Notes: generated from the letters alone by a model not told the origin. Shown: positions 21,212-33,014, counted from the first letter of the stretch. The stretch is 64,000 nucleotides of DNA from Punctularia strigosozonata HHB-11173 SS5 (GCF_000264995.1 NW_006767436.1:1939011-2003010), one strand, 5' to 3'. Made by a program: numbers and translations.

Positions 21212-21894
21212 TCAGATATGCTGAGTAATTTTCTGGCGCCACTTGCGATAGATGCCGTCTTGTGGGGTTGGGTTATATTGACAGACTTCGAAAAGAACGA
21301 GTTGCTCTTGAAGACCGGCTTTGACCCAGATCTGCTCCCGCGCTGTGCCGAAGTCAGTATACACTATCAAGACCACACACCAGTAGGCAATCACCTCGGC
21401 GGACTATGTCAAGGGCTGTTGTAGCATTCACCCGCTGAGTACACATCACTGATAATGCTATCAGTCGGTGTATATCAAAATTAAGTTACTTGACAGCTTA
21501 CGATAGGCTGCGACCACTGCCGGAGCCCTCGACAGGCCTTGAACGCTATGCACCAGGACCACTCCTCCATTGGAGAGCGCCTGATGGATAAATCGGACGG
21601 CTGTCGGCAACCATATGAGGAGATCGGCGTAGTCGAGGTCCTCAACCGGAATTCGCAGGTGATTGACGCCAGACTGGGGCCATTCCGCTGGGATCGGCTC
21701 CGTGCAGACGCTGACAATATAGTTGATCCGATGCTCCGTGAGGTAGCGGGTTGACTTGGCGGGCTGAATGCTGAACACGAGATAGCATGAGGCCGACAGG
21801 ATCAACGAAGCCTGGACAGGCACGCGAAGACGACTTACTTTCCAACATACAGCCTCCCGTCAATGACAGGATCGACGTTCTTCCACGGCGCCAT
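21212..21894 (-). CDS. Dual-specificity phosphatase domain protein with Cys-to-Ser active site (predicted pseudophosphatase)
   Basis: Four exons (21894-21839, 21770-21502, 21448-21395, 21342-21212) join exactly in frame to 169 residues. The protein is one DSP catalytic domain: MAPWKNVDPVIDGRLYVGN, LTEHRINYIVSV, the acid loop region EDLDYADLL, and the phosphate loop at 91-102. That loop should read HC-x5-R but reads HSVQGLSRAP: the codon at 21545-21547 is AGC, Ser, at position 94. The Arg is kept and the usual Ser/Thr after it is Ala. The C-terminal helices (LDIVRRAREQIWVKAGLQEQL) are intact, and there is no frameshift or stop. Such a protein should fold and may bind phosphoproteins, but should lack the normal cysteinyl-phosphate chemistry. 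STYX-type pseudophosphatases are a known precedent. I believe similar Ser versions exist in basidiomycetes but could not check. Confidence 0.85.
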
Positions 21895-22712
21895 TTCAAG
21901 GAGTGAATCTTGGATGACAGGGCATGAGGTCAGACGCTCGAGGCCTACTTGTACTGAATCCAAATTAGGACGGTTGTTGGAGAGCTCCGATGCCTCTCAT
22001 GTTTCTACGGGGGAATTGCGATGACTCGCCGGAAGGTGCGGACAGCGTCACCACCACCACTCGCAGCGTACCCGAAAGCCATAGAGCAAGCGGAAGTCTT
22101 GTTTGCCAAGGCGGTGTGGCGAGGAGAAGGAACGCTGACGCTTCATGCCACGTGTGCACTGCCCTTTACCCGAAATGGCAGTCAGCCTGGTACATACCTG
22201 TGCGATCCGGTCGGGCCTACGATGCAACCGAAAAAACAAGATCGACGTGTAGTGCATCGATGCCGGATTCAGGGCGAGTATGGCGTCGCAGAGGAGGTAT
22301 CAGCAAGCTACCGGAGGTTGGGCGTCCGAGACGTTGCAGACGAATTATGAGCTCATAGCATAGCATTGGCAGACTCTGAGCACCGTATACAGGGCGGCAC
22401 CGGCATGCGTAGCGTACAGCGGATTGTTCATGTCAACGACGAGAAACAAATATCCATGTTGCGGATATGTGTGGATCGTGCACTGGTGGCGGACCGAGAC
22501 AAACGCACAAACCGTCGAGGTCGTGAACGTCATGAGCAACTCCCGTGGGAACACTTGAGCGCTGCTCGCCCTGCAACGCTGTGAGCACGCTCCAAGTAGC
22601 GCCGTTCCCTCATGTCCACTGCTCTTTGACTCGCGCGCGACGGCAGCCATATCTCCATCTCGTTCCGGCGCAGGCTCGCTGTTTCAACACCCACCACTTG
22701 CTTTACCGAGCC
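21895..22712. other. Intergenic, divergent promoter region, no gene supported
   Basis: About 820 bp between the divergent phosphatase and orphan basic-protein genes. Frames of 60-120 codons are open on both strands (for example 22021-22350 plus), but none has recognisable domains or a convincing splice structure. Confidence 0.4.
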
Positions 22713-23291
22713 ATGGTCTTCACTATTCACTGGGACTCCGTACGTGAACGTTTTCAATGATCGGCATGTCCTCTGACGGATATGTCTCGCTTGCAGCATG
22801 TCGTCTACCCGGACGGGCGTAAACGATCTCGCCCGCCATCGAGCACTGTTCATGGGTGGCTCGTTAAATGGCGCGGCACCTTTTCGGGCAATGAGAAGCT
22901 CCGATCCCAAGGCATCCGCGAGATGCGTGAGGCGGCTGCTCGCCGCAAGTACTACAAGGAAAACCCTCAATCCAGACCGCGTGCCAAGCCATCTAGTGGC
23001 ATCCTCTTCTTTCGAAAGAGCAAGCCGTCGTCGTCCTCGCGCCGGACAAACACGGTGCCCTCCCGCAAGCCGCCTCTCGTCCGCTCCAAGTCGGCGCCTC
23101 CTGCACGTTCGAAGTCGGGCGCCTCTCGGCCGAGTCATGCTCACCACCGTAGCAACACTGGTTTGAGCTCGAGGAGCGCTGCGCATCGCAGCGGAGGAGG
23201 TGGAGGCGTTTCTCGGGGTGGATCCTCCAGTAAGCCGTCGGAAAGGCCGAAATTACAGAGGGGTAGTACGAGTCGACACTCACGCCGATGA
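22713..23291 (+). CDS. Small basic Ser/Arg-rich protein, unknown function
   Basis: Two exons (22713-22739 and 22797-23291) give 173 residues. The first exon encodes only nine residues (MVFTIHWDS). The N-terminal ~70 residues are the most ordered part: VVYPDGRKRSRPP, HGWLVKWRGTFSGNEKLRSQ, and a charged helix REMREAAARRKYYKE. The rest is disordered and very rich in Ser, Arg, Lys and Pro, with a run RSAHRSGGGGG near the end. The predicted charge is strongly basic. I do not recognise the family; the N-terminal part resembles an uncharacterised basidiomycete-specific group. A nucleic-acid-binding or nuclear role would be a guess from composition only. Confidence 0.65.
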
Positions 23292-23883
23292 GATGACGGG
23301 GTTTTTCGTCGTATTCTAGACATTCTCTCAGTCCGGTTATTATTTATCAAGACCACTCGACACCTACTTATCACTTTCTGGCATCGATTCGGAGGTTCCA
23401 GCATTGTAACAATACTGCATGAGTTATGCGACGTAGGAGAAACATTTATGTGGTGTATGTTATATTTTGTATCATATGGTTGACATCGCAGTTTGGGCGC
23501 GTACGTGACAATGGTCGCGATGTCCATCCACGATAGCTCTGGGGGACTGTCGAGCTTTGGTGATATATGCCGCCCTCGTGAATATTGAGCAACGTCGGGA
23601 AGGAAGCGCCAGAGCTCACGCACTCCGATTTCCCAGCAAAGACAGACATGTCGTGTCGTCAGGTTCAGAGTGTCCCGAATAAGTATCACGCACGCCTGTG
23701 CACGTAGCTAAGCTCTGGAAGAGCACGGCGCTCGGACAAGGAGGTATGTACTGTTCGACGTTAGTCCGTGCCCCTGTTACGAATGCTTCGTAACTTACCA
23801 CGAGGAAGCTGGGCCGTCACCTCAAGAGTGTGAAAGCGTCCGCGACGCATGATTGCGGACGCCACGGAGAAAACAGGCAACCT
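23292..23883. other. Intergenic between convergent genes, nothing seen
   Basis: About 590 bp holding the 3' ends of two convergent genes. Short minus-strand frames (for example around 23446-23801) have no recognisable features. Confidence 0.4.
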
Positions 23884-24896
23884 TCACTCTGCGTCTCCGG
23901 ACGGCGGACTGTCGTCTGAGGCACCTCCCATGGGCACTGCTGCGGCAGTGACGACGGCTTCTTTTTGTTTCCTCTTGTTTCTATTCTTACGACGCTCCCT
24001 AGCCTTTTCCTTTTTCTGGCGTTTCCGCTGCTCCTGAGTATTGCCGTCCGCAGCTATACCATCGGTACCAACGGGCCCACTGAGGTTGAGAAACGGTATT
24101 GTGGAACGCGATTCCAAAGCTGAAGGATTAGTGGCTGGAGCTTGAGATACATGCAAATGCGACATGCCCGCGGGAATGTCGGCAAGATTAGGTTCTGAAA
24201 CGTATGCACATGAATACAACTGGAATTTGGGACCAGTAAATCGTTCCTCGCCTAACGATGGCGATGCCTCCGCATTGGATGTTTCCTTCATCCGGGATTG
24301 CGCCGCAATACTCGGACGAGGACTTGTACCTTCTGTTTTTTCGCTTGCAAGCCGCAAGGGCTCTGATGCAGTAATTTCGTCGTATGTCCGAGCGGAGATA
24401 GCTTGCTGTTCACCACCGTCCTTTCCCCTCCGTTTCGGTTTCATCTTCGATATCGGAGGACCTCCTGACTTGGCTTTCTTTCTTATGGCACCTGCTCTGC
24501 TATCTTCACTGTCATCCTCGTGCCCCTGGCGAGAATGGGACACTTCGAGATTTGATGGTCGCTTCTGTACACCGGAGGCCGTTAGACGTCCTTTCAGACG
24601 CGCTGCATCACGGTTGAGTAGAGATGAGCCATCGCTCGTTGGGGCTCCGACGCCCAACCTGTGGATATTTGGGTTGAAATGATCAGTTCCGGCGTGTAGC
24701 TTGAACGAGGCAAATCGAACCTTGCTGGCCGTTTCATGATTGCTTCCAGTTCATGTTGGGCGCTAGCACGCTTGCGTTTCGAACCTGCCGACGGTTTAAT
24801 CCAAGATGATACGAGCTCATGCGTGAAGGACATGGCCATGTCGATTTGGGCTTGCAGCATCTCGGCATTGACTTCTTCATCATCGTTTGCAGCCAT
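23884..24896 (-). CDS. DUF3245-domain protein, nuclear-type
   Basis: Two exons (24896-24721 and 24658-23884) join at KRPA|RLGVGAP to give 316 residues. Residues 1-90 carry the conserved core of the fungal DUF3245 family: an acidic start, then MLQAQIDMAMSFTHELVSSW, RLGVGAPTSDGSSLLNRDA and ARLKGRL. The remainder is disordered and mostly charged. It ends in a Lys/Arg cluster (KRQKKEKARERRKNRNKRKQ) that would serve as a nucleolar or nuclear localisation signal, followed by a short acidic tail. The molecular function of DUF3245 is not known to me. The gene is divergent from Gemin2 with 154 bp between ATGs, so they probably share a promoter. Confidence 0.75.
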
Positions 24897-25050
24897 TTCA
24901 GGATAGTGCTAATTTGTTCAAGACATAACCAAGAGGAGGGAGGATGATCAATTCGCGGAGGAAACTGATCGCCGAATAAAATGTGACAGTGAGCACAGCA
25001 CGCGCGTCACGAAGCGATGTTCCGGCGGTAACGTCCTCCGTCAGTCCAGC

Positions 25051-26614
25051 ATGGCACCGACATACCCCAAACGCACTTTCGACCAATTCAAGGAAAACTC
25101 GGATGAGGAGGAACCACAACCGGGCAAGCAAATGTTACCAGTGGCCAATCTTCCGGATGACTACGACGAGGAACCGCAGGATGGACTACAGTATCTTTTT
25201 ACAGTCCGGTGTGTGTGATCTCTCTCCATTCTCATCACAACCTCCGTGTATGTTAACACATATTACGACTGTCTATGCATTGGAATTGACCCGAATATTG
25301 TAGACGGGAACATCGCCGACTCCCACATGTCACGCGGGCGGTGAACCCGTACGACCACCCGGTTGTTGCTCCTCCTCAGGCCGAACACAATGCAGAAGCC
25401 CCCAAAACGTCGTCTTCCCTTCCTTCTGAAGAGTGGCGGACCTTGTTTGTGGCTAGGTTCAGAAACCTCAGACGGGTATGAGTCCCAGCACCATATGACG
25501 AGCCCTGCAGTAACGCGCGGCTCAGAATGCGGTTCAACCCTCAAGTCCGCTCATCGGAACATCAAAACCAACATTGAAGACTGCGTCTGATAGGAGCCGA
25601 GTCTGTCTACCCGACATGCGCGATCGCGACCGATGGTGGGCATTCTTACAGGGAAAACCCGAATCTGAATGGCTTGCATTCAAAAAAGCGAAGACGAACC
25701 GCTCTCGCGAAACCCTGCATGCACCCATCCCAAGTGACTCACACAACTACATCGATGCGCAGCGGAACTCGCCTGATAACCTGGCTTCGGCAGCATCTGC
25801 AACTGATTCCTCCCAAGAGCATGATAATGCTCTGGATACCGGGTTGACATCATTCGAGCCTCTATCACTGTATAAGGGGCCAAATACTGGAGCTACAACA
25901 AATCCGTCATCAAACGTTGATGACGGTGCCGAGAACGTAGCATTCCATCGATCCCAGCAGATGTTGCCGCAACCATCTGATTTCTTGTTTCCTAAAGTAC
26001 CGGAGCCTACTCCGCGTCTCATGCGCGCTATCGATCACGTCAGCTCATCCTCCGAATCCGTTGCTGTAACCGATGCTAACATCAGTTCATTCCAGCGATA
26101 CGCGATACATGTTGTCATGTACTTTGCCTACTGGCTGAACCTGCATCTGGCCGAACTGGAATCTTCGCGAAAGCAAGCGGGTGTCTCACTTGGTACGAGT
26201 CGCGCAAACCATCGCTTCACTGAATCACACGCCCGCTGGATGTTCGCCCTGCTATCAAGAATAGAGGATCACTGCTCGGCCGACGAAATGAGTCACATGC
26301 GCAACCTTGCAAGGGCATGCATGCGGCTGGTGAAAGAACGGAGGAAAGAAGCTACCGCTCATTCGGACACTCCGGAATTTGCCACACAGTTGTCCATGAC
26401 TTCCGCTGCTGTGTCGTCTGCCCCTTCCCCTCTTGTCGCGCACCTGCAGGCTGCTGCGACCCCCGGTGCTGCCAGTGAAGGCGTCAAGGCTAGGCACAGG
26501 ACCAGGGCCAACCAATACATGAGCGAGAACTCGTGTTGGATGATCATCGCCGCTATAGCGGGGGTATGGGCTCAGCGCGACCTCTGGGCGGACGCGGAGA
26601 ATATACTTGCATAA
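25051..26614 (+). CDS. GEMIN2: Gemin2/SIP1-family protein (Brr1 homologue)
   Basis: Three exons (25051-25208, 25304-25475, 25526-26614) join in frame to about 472 residues. The N-terminus (ANLPDDYDEEPQDGLQYLFT, then VRREHRRLPHV) and the block MRDRDRWWAFLQGKPESEWL match the SMN-interacting protein family. The C-terminal helical domain has HARWMFALLSRIEDHCSADE, MRNLARACMRLVKERR and NSCWMIIAAIAGVWAQRDLW. A roughly 150-residue low-complexity linker separates the two halves. Gemin2 holds the five-membered Sm ring during snRNP assembly in the cytoplasm; yeast Brr1 has a related role. No SMN gene is seen in this window. The stop faces the stop of the HAD phosphatase gene. Confidence 0.85.
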
Positions 26615-26851
26615 AAATGTCTATGCAAAGTACTGTAAACATATGCGTCTTTCCGCAGCGAACGAATCCCGAAGTGTTAATTTGTGAGGCTAGTTACAAT
26701 GCGAAACAACAGAGGGTGGATTGTGATTGATCTATGCTGTTCATCTATGCCAAACGTCCGCGTGAGGCCGGAAAGAGAGGGACACCGTCAATATTCGTAG
26801 TTGACCGTTAACCCGGTGCAAAAAGCTTGCGCCTGGCGATAGGCGAGCAAA

Positions 26852-27939
26852 TCAAACGACCTCCATAGTGACTTCGACTCCATTGGTAGTGAGTCTCATT
26901 CGGACACTTCAAATCCGAAGAACCTGGATCAACGACATTCGTAAACAACGGCATCGGCGGCATACCTCGCAAGATTTTCAACAAGGTACGTTGGAGAGCA
27001 AGCCTCCATTTGTGCTCGTGAGTGAGATGTGGTGACGCCGAGCGTCTTGCAACCAGCTGCTTGCCCACTACGGACGCCCGCTGGTGCATCCTCGACCACT
27101 AAGCCTGTAGCATAGGACATGAACAACGAGAAATTCCTTGGCACTGCAACAACTCACAATTTCCCGTGTTCACACTGCACTTCCTAGCTCCTAGGAGGTA
27201 GGGATCGGGCCTTAGCGAGTTAGATCAGCTCTCCAAAGCAGTGTCGGGCTCGATACAAACACCTACTCAGGTTTACCTTTTTCCACGTCCTCCGCAGCAA
27301 CCAGGACATCCGGAACAGGAACGCCAGCCATGCGAAGGGCTGCCGACGCATAACCACGGGTCGCCGACGTGCATATGGCCCACCGCGGATGAGGAAGCTT
27401 ACTCCGCGGGAGTAGCTGGCGCAGCATTCTGAGTTGAGGTGTAATAATTTCGTAATGCGTCGCCTACCTCCTTCATGATGGCTTCCACACCGGGTAAAAG
27501 AACGATACCCTGTCCATCGTCGCCTGAACATTTGATGATGGCCTGTTCAAACCGCTCGGCCTCCCGCTAGTGCGGCAGTGAGTCATGAACAGTGCGACTA
27601 TACGAGCACGAACCTCGAGTTCTTCAGGGTCCTCAATTCCACAATGTATGCGCAAGTTGTCGACGGTGCGCACACCATGAGAAGCTGATCGATCAAAGCC
27701 GCTTCAGCTGACATAACAGACGGCGAGCCAGAGTACGAACTATTAAGGATCTCCTCGACATTCATAGACGGATATTTTCCTTTGAAGTGATGCCACGCTC
27801 CAACGACCCCCTTAGTCGAGTCAACAAGCGTCCCATCCATATCGAACAATCTACGAAAGTATGCATATCAGTAGCGGTCAACTGATACAAAGCTTGCTGC
27901 GACTTGCATTGCGTCCACGACAATTGTAATCACCGGCAT
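26852..27939 (-). CDS. HAD-superfamily phosphatase (glycerol-3-phosphatase/sugar-phosphatase type)
   Basis: A spliced minus-strand gene. Exon 1 (27939-27908) ends in codon ATA split by an intron with a GC donor, and exon 2 begins at 27850, giving VVDAILFDMDGTLVDST. HAD motifs run in order: motif I DMDGT (nucleophile and acid Asp), motif II in WAICTSATRGYA, a Lys in VEKGKPE, and motif IV LVVEDAPAGVRSGQAAGCKT. The cap block has VRTVDNLRIHCGIEDPEELE and REAERFEQAI. This combination is that of the yeast Gpp1/Gpp2 and 2-deoxyglucose-6-phosphatase group, which dephosphorylates small phospho-metabolites in the cytosol. The 3' splice site before the last residues (ending TMEVV, stop at 26852) could be placed in two ways. 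Confidence 0.8.
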
Positions 27940-28543
27940 GATGCCCGCAGATGTACCTTCTCTAACGGCGGCAGCTTACAAGTAGGATGAATAGATAACT
28001 AGGCTTCACGACTCCTGGAGTTTTTGAGGTGAAGCTTGATGTGACGAGGATGCGTGCCGTGTCCTGGGTCAAAAGCTTCCCACCGGCCGACGATCCCCGT
28101 ATCAAGCAAGGTCCAGCAATCATGAGTCATTCCATCAGACATGCCACATACTGTAGCTATTTCAGATCTACTCTCAAGTGGATGAGAGATTGGCCAAGTG
28201 ACTGAGAGGAATGGTTAATGAACGCTAGCAGCTAAACTTGTCGGAGCATATATTTCTCTCCCAGCAGCTCCCAGCATCGCTGATCGTGGCTGTGCCTGTG
28301 AGTTCATTCCCCGATTTAGTTCTCCGACTTGAAAACAAATACCTGAACGACGAACGTGCACGATTAAGGACGAACATACATCGTAGATTCTACGCAGACT
28401 TTACTGAGTATGTACACTGTTTGTTGTACCACGGCGGTGCAAGCGAAGGTGGATTGGCGGGACCCCGCCCTATACCGTCCTAAGGTGAGTAAGTACGATA
28501 AGTTACAAGTATCTTATCGGAATGCGCGAAGCACGTGATACTA
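27940..28543. other. Intergenic, divergent region upstream of MITE
   Basis: About 600 bp upstream of the HAD gene. One 81-codon frame at 28238-28483 is open but has no recognisable domain. Nothing else is supported. Confidence 0.4.
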
Positions 28544-28800
28544 CTGTACTTTTACGACCGTAAGTTCGGCCAGGTCGGAGGGGGACAGGGGACACCCACC
28601 AAGTTCGGGGCCGTGGGAAGTTCATCCGCAGGGGACACGTGCTTACGAGGTCAGATTTTTTGATTGCACGGTCAGATTTAAGACTCTCACGGTCAGATAT
28701 AATGTGTCCCGGAGGTTCGGAGTGCCAGGGGACAGGGGACAATAAGTTCGGTTCGGGTGCTCCGGGGACGCGGGACGAACTTACGGCCGTAAAAGTACAG
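28544..28800. mobile_element. MITE, 257 bp, TA-flanked
   Basis: The ends are inverted repeats of about 25 bp beginning CTGTACTTTTACG, with one mismatch between arms (R at position 14). They are bounded by TA at 28542-28543 and 28801-28802. Inside are three copies of GGTCAGAT (near 28650, 28671 and 28691) and mirrored GGGGACAGGGGACA words near both ends. There is no coding capacity. It ends 20 bp before the first ATG upstream of the lipase gene. Confidence 0.75.
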
Positions 28801-28959
28801 TATACGTCATCCAAGTTACAATGACAAGGCGCGCCTGTGGCGCCTGTGTCTACTCATGGGTTCCGGGACACCACTGCATCATCACTGCGAGTATTCGCTT
28901 CTTCTTGCCCTCCATCGATACCCTTGTCTGTCTGCTGTGCAAGTGTAGCAGACCTGGCG

Positions 28960-31900
28960 ATGCCGGTCTCAACCTTCTCAGCTGCAATTCACATCACTCC
29001 TAGTATGTCTCTCGCTCGTCGCACTCGTATGTTGAATCTTGATCAACTGGAGTGTTCTTAGTCTTCGTAAAGACATTCTTTGAGAACTACAAGAAAAAAG
29101 CCGGAAAACTTGTCGGTTGGAAGTTCGAGGATTTAGCTACGGATGACATCTTCTACGATGAGTCAGTCGTATCCTTGCTGCGGGCCGGGACGACGCTTCT
29201 GACGCGGATGCAGGGCATTCAATATCGTGAAGTCTTTTCTCGAACTAGCCACACAAAACACAATCGAATCGCTGCAGGCTTTGTACGTTCAAATGGCTTG
29301 TCCCACCCGCTGATTCTCTGATTGTTTTTGTGCAGTACCAATACTCACGTTCCAGCGCCCTATTGGGCTGCAGTGGCTCCTGTCAGAATCCCTCTAGCAT
29401 CCTGTAATCAAGCCGCAGACATTTTGGTCGACTGGTTCGGCCCTTCTGAATTGAGATCCGTGGTCGGAGGTGAACGATGGTGGCAGGTGCGCGGATTGGA
29501 TGGAATTGAAGGAGAATGGATCACGCAAAAAGCATTCCTACCTCCCGCTGAATCTAACGCGCATAAAAGTATTGATGAGGCGAAGCAGACTATACGACGA
29601 ATGGATCAGATACGGCCCGTCTTGGTGCGTAAGGGCATTCTACCCAAATGGCTTCAGTACTTATTGCATGGAAACCACTGCAGCTCTACGTGCACGGAGG
29701 CGAGCTTCCCATAGTTGCTCTGCGCCTGAATCTATACCTAACTCGACGGTTTGCTCAGGAGGGTACTTCTTTGGGTCTATCAGTAAGCGGCATCCCCAGG
29801 TATCGTGCATCACCACATTCATCAGATCCAGATACGCATCGCTACCAAATTATCCGCTACGGTGCGGTATTCATATATTGTTAAGTTTTCAACTCATATT
29901 TGATCTCTGAAACGGCGTAGCTCGTAAGATGAAAGGCCGTGCCTTTGCTATGAATTATCGGTATGACACCTTCGCCACAGTATTCTCCTGCTAATTGATT
30001 GCTGTAGGAAAGCGCCGCAATATCCTTGGCCATGTGCTGTTCAAGACGTACTCGCTGCATGTAAACGATTCATCCGTATATCAAATCTGATAGCCATTGA
30101 AACTCATCTTGCACAGACCTTTACCTCATTCAACCACCTACGGGCGCAGTGCACACGGCAATTCCTCCTGATAAGATAGTGTTTGCTGGTGACTCCGCAG
30201 GAGGCGGTTTGTGTCTCACGGCGTTGACTATTCTACGTGACATGGGCATGCCAATGCCGGCTGGTGGCGTGCTCATTAGTCCTTGGGTCGATATGACGCA
30301 TACATTTCCTTCTGTCATGGAGAACGTCGAAACGGTCGGTGAATTATCATACTGGGATCATCATGAGTTCACATCCTGTACAGGACATCATTCCCCCTCA
30401 CGGTTTCATGGCTAAACCTTCCACCTTGTGGCCTGTGGACTCGGATCCCCCTGGTGGACGCATCGTTCCGACGGTCACTGATCCCCCGCCTAATCCCGGA
30501 CATGCTGATACACTTAAACCAAGCGATCGTCGGGTTGCACAGCGCGTGTCCGAGATATTCTCTTGCACAACGAAGACGGCTAAGGAATCTCAAACGCTGG
30601 AATCAGCGCGATCCGCAGATGCTGAGGCAGGGCTCTTATCAACCGTCCAATTAGGAGAGGCTACAGAGGAGTTTGTGCACAAGGGCGAGCTCTGTAGTAT
30701 CGAGAAAACCGTTTCCGATTCTTCAGAAGAGCCCAACGGTCAACAGGTTCACCATGATGCTGGACTTACAGACGAGGAACGTGGGGCACACCCGGTGAAC
30801 CCTGACCTCACGTCGGATGATCAATCCTCACAGCGAACCGCGGTCAATTCAATGATCAAGAAGGAGCTTTGCCAAAAGCTGAAGAATGAGTGGGAGCCAA
30901 AGCCACCGAAAGTTTTAATGGAGGATCCGCTGGCAACGCCTTTGGAACTTCGGGCACAGATTCAGATATATGCCACTAATGAGTGAGGGAGTACGCCCAC
31001 TCGTGCGATATAAACCACTAAGGGCAATATCAAGACAGCTTACTCATCCCCTCGTCTCGCCACTCCTTCAGGGCTCTTTGGGCAATTTGCCACCCCTTTA
31101 TATCATCGCGGGGGATGGTGAAGCACTCAGGGATGAGGTTATCTACGTGGCGCACCGCGCTGCGCATCCGGAAAAATACCCCGTCAGAGAGGGTGTCCTT
31201 CGTGAGGGCAAGCGGCAGCAGGAAAATGCGAAGAAGTTTACCACCCCCACAAAGGTGTGACCCATGAGATTCATCTCGACCACAGCTGACTTCTGTACAG
31301 GTTCACCTGCAAGTATACGACGGCATGTGTCACGTTCTGACAGTGTTCACATTCACGGATAGTGTGTGTTACATCGATATATCATCCCGGATTGCTTCTG
31401 ACTGGATTCATCAGGCAAAATATGCCTATCGATCGATCGCACAGTTCGTTCGACATGTCACTAGCCACTCCTCGGATCACCTAGCGAAAAACCCATTTCC
31501 TGAGTATCATCGACCCCCTGCGCACATACCGTCTGATACGCCTGCCCGGCGCTACGTCAGCCCGACAAAGAGAACTGGCAGACGTGTCCCTCACTTGTCT
31601 AGGGAACCAAGTTCGGACTCGTCAGACATTGCGATGTTCATGGACAATGAGGATATTGCATTGCAGGAGATGCGTGAAGGCAAGGTCGGTAAGGACAAAG
31701 ACAACGAAGTGGGAGCGACTGGCGATGTAGACGTTCACCATTTATCTTCACCTGGCCTTGTTAACAACTCTGAAACAGGATATCGCTCATGCATTGATGA
31801 TCCGTGAAAGGGTCGACATCTACGGGCAAGTTCGAGCAATGGAGTCCCCGGATGACATTGCTATACTGCATATCCCGCCTTCGCAAATCGGCATTATTAA

Positions 31901-32703
31901 GGAGGCGCCCGTGCGGCGCTGGCTGAGGGGTCAGGTGTGCAACGTCCGGTTCGCAGCCGCGTCTGTTCTAACCAGTCTTACAGGACGAATGGGACCGAAA
32001 GTATAAACACACCGCCGAACGTGTGCGAAAGCAGCGGCGGAAGAACGAAATAAAAGCGGCCAGAATGATCACACATGCAAGAGATAAAGGCTTGCTGATG
32101 GTTGATGAAACATCCCCAGTTCTTCCTCGAACGGAAAGCGAAACCTCGCTAGGTTCCTTACCTTCGACCGGCGGGGTCATTCAAGAGGAGCGCCGTTGGG
32201 GGCCTCTCGACTTAGAGGGCGAGAATGTGCCTCCTAGTGCTATATGTAACCGCAGGGACACGGTCAGTCCTTGGTTCTCGAGATCATCTTTGTGACTGAC
32301 GATGCACCAAGCCCGAATCTTCGGCCTTGTTGAAGAAGACCATATATCATACAGCTCCGGTCACTCACAGGACGATCCCACGTGTTCCAAAGAGGGACCT
32401 CATCAGCTCCGCACTGGACCCGCACGATCGAGTTGGCAAACCACCAAGGCAATCGGCATCCGAGCAACAGCAGACGGAGAATCCGCTTCACGGAATATCG
32501 ATGTGGGATTCTCTTGTTGGGTGAGAGGCTAGCGACAGACATGCACTCAAAGCTCATCGACCGCTTGTACGACTAGTTACTTCATGAGACGAAGTGCGAC
32601 GAAGGTTGAGCACGGCAACGACCACATCGTACATGGGTTATCGAAAGCGGACGATCGCGTGTTGCAGTCACCATCAGGCTCCGGCTCACTGCCCCGGACG
32701 TAA
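28960..32703 (+). CDS. Large hormone-sensitive-lipase-like alpha/beta hydrolase
   Basis: A multi-exon gene of about 1,000 residues. Conserved N-terminal blocks are TFFENYKKKAGKLVGWKFED, DDIFYDESVVSLLRAG and LASCNQAADILVDWFGP. The oxyanion loop reads LYVHGGAYYFGS, a variant of HGGG. The nucleophile elbow is FAGDSAGGGLCL (near 30190). The acid is in YIIAGDGEALRDE (near 31110) and the His in VYDGMCHVL (near 31320). Between nucleophile and acid lies a disordered insert of about 200 residues (30,376-30,990). A charged tail of about 400 residues (31,400-32,703) follows. The architecture recalls HSL regulatory insertions. The enzyme probably hydrolyses acylglycerols or steryl esters. The 5' end is uncertain: ATG 28960 gives MPVSTFSAAIHITPSM..., and an upstream ATG at 28821 would need another intron. 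A MITE lies immediately upstream. Confidence 0.8.
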
Positions 32704-33014
32704 TCATACACGTATTAGACACACTATACACGCAGACTAGGATACCTTACTACACACTGTACACTGTCATGTAGTACTTAGACATAATCATACACATTCA
32801 TTGGCAGGATTGGCAATGAGGTGGTACGAGGCGTGGCGCTGACTAAGCACACGTGTGAGCCGCATATCAACCCTAGCCCTTTTCTTCTTCTCGTTGGTCT
32901 CTTCTCCCCGTTCCTTTCCGTCCTCGGCTACCAAACGTGAGCAGGACGCGTCATTCTAGCCTACCCAAACTACTCTGACCGACTTGGATCTTGCAGGACT
33001 CCCTCGATACCAAT
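32704..33014. promoter_or_regulatory. Promoter region of alpha-tubulin 1
   Basis: About 310 bp. The proximal 130 bp are pyrimidine-rich (CTTCTTCTCG..., 32880-32925), typical of strongly expressed fungal genes. No clear TATA box is seen, and no other gene. Confidence 0.4.

Noticed and set aside
22021-22350. 110-codon plus-strand frame upstream of the orphan basic protein
   Set aside because: No recognisable domain or splice sites; probably random in a divergent promoter region.
24594-24720. Unspliced reading of the DUF3245 gene as a separate 100-residue protein
   Set aside because: A 62-nt intron joins KRPA to RLGVGAP, restoring the conserved family block.
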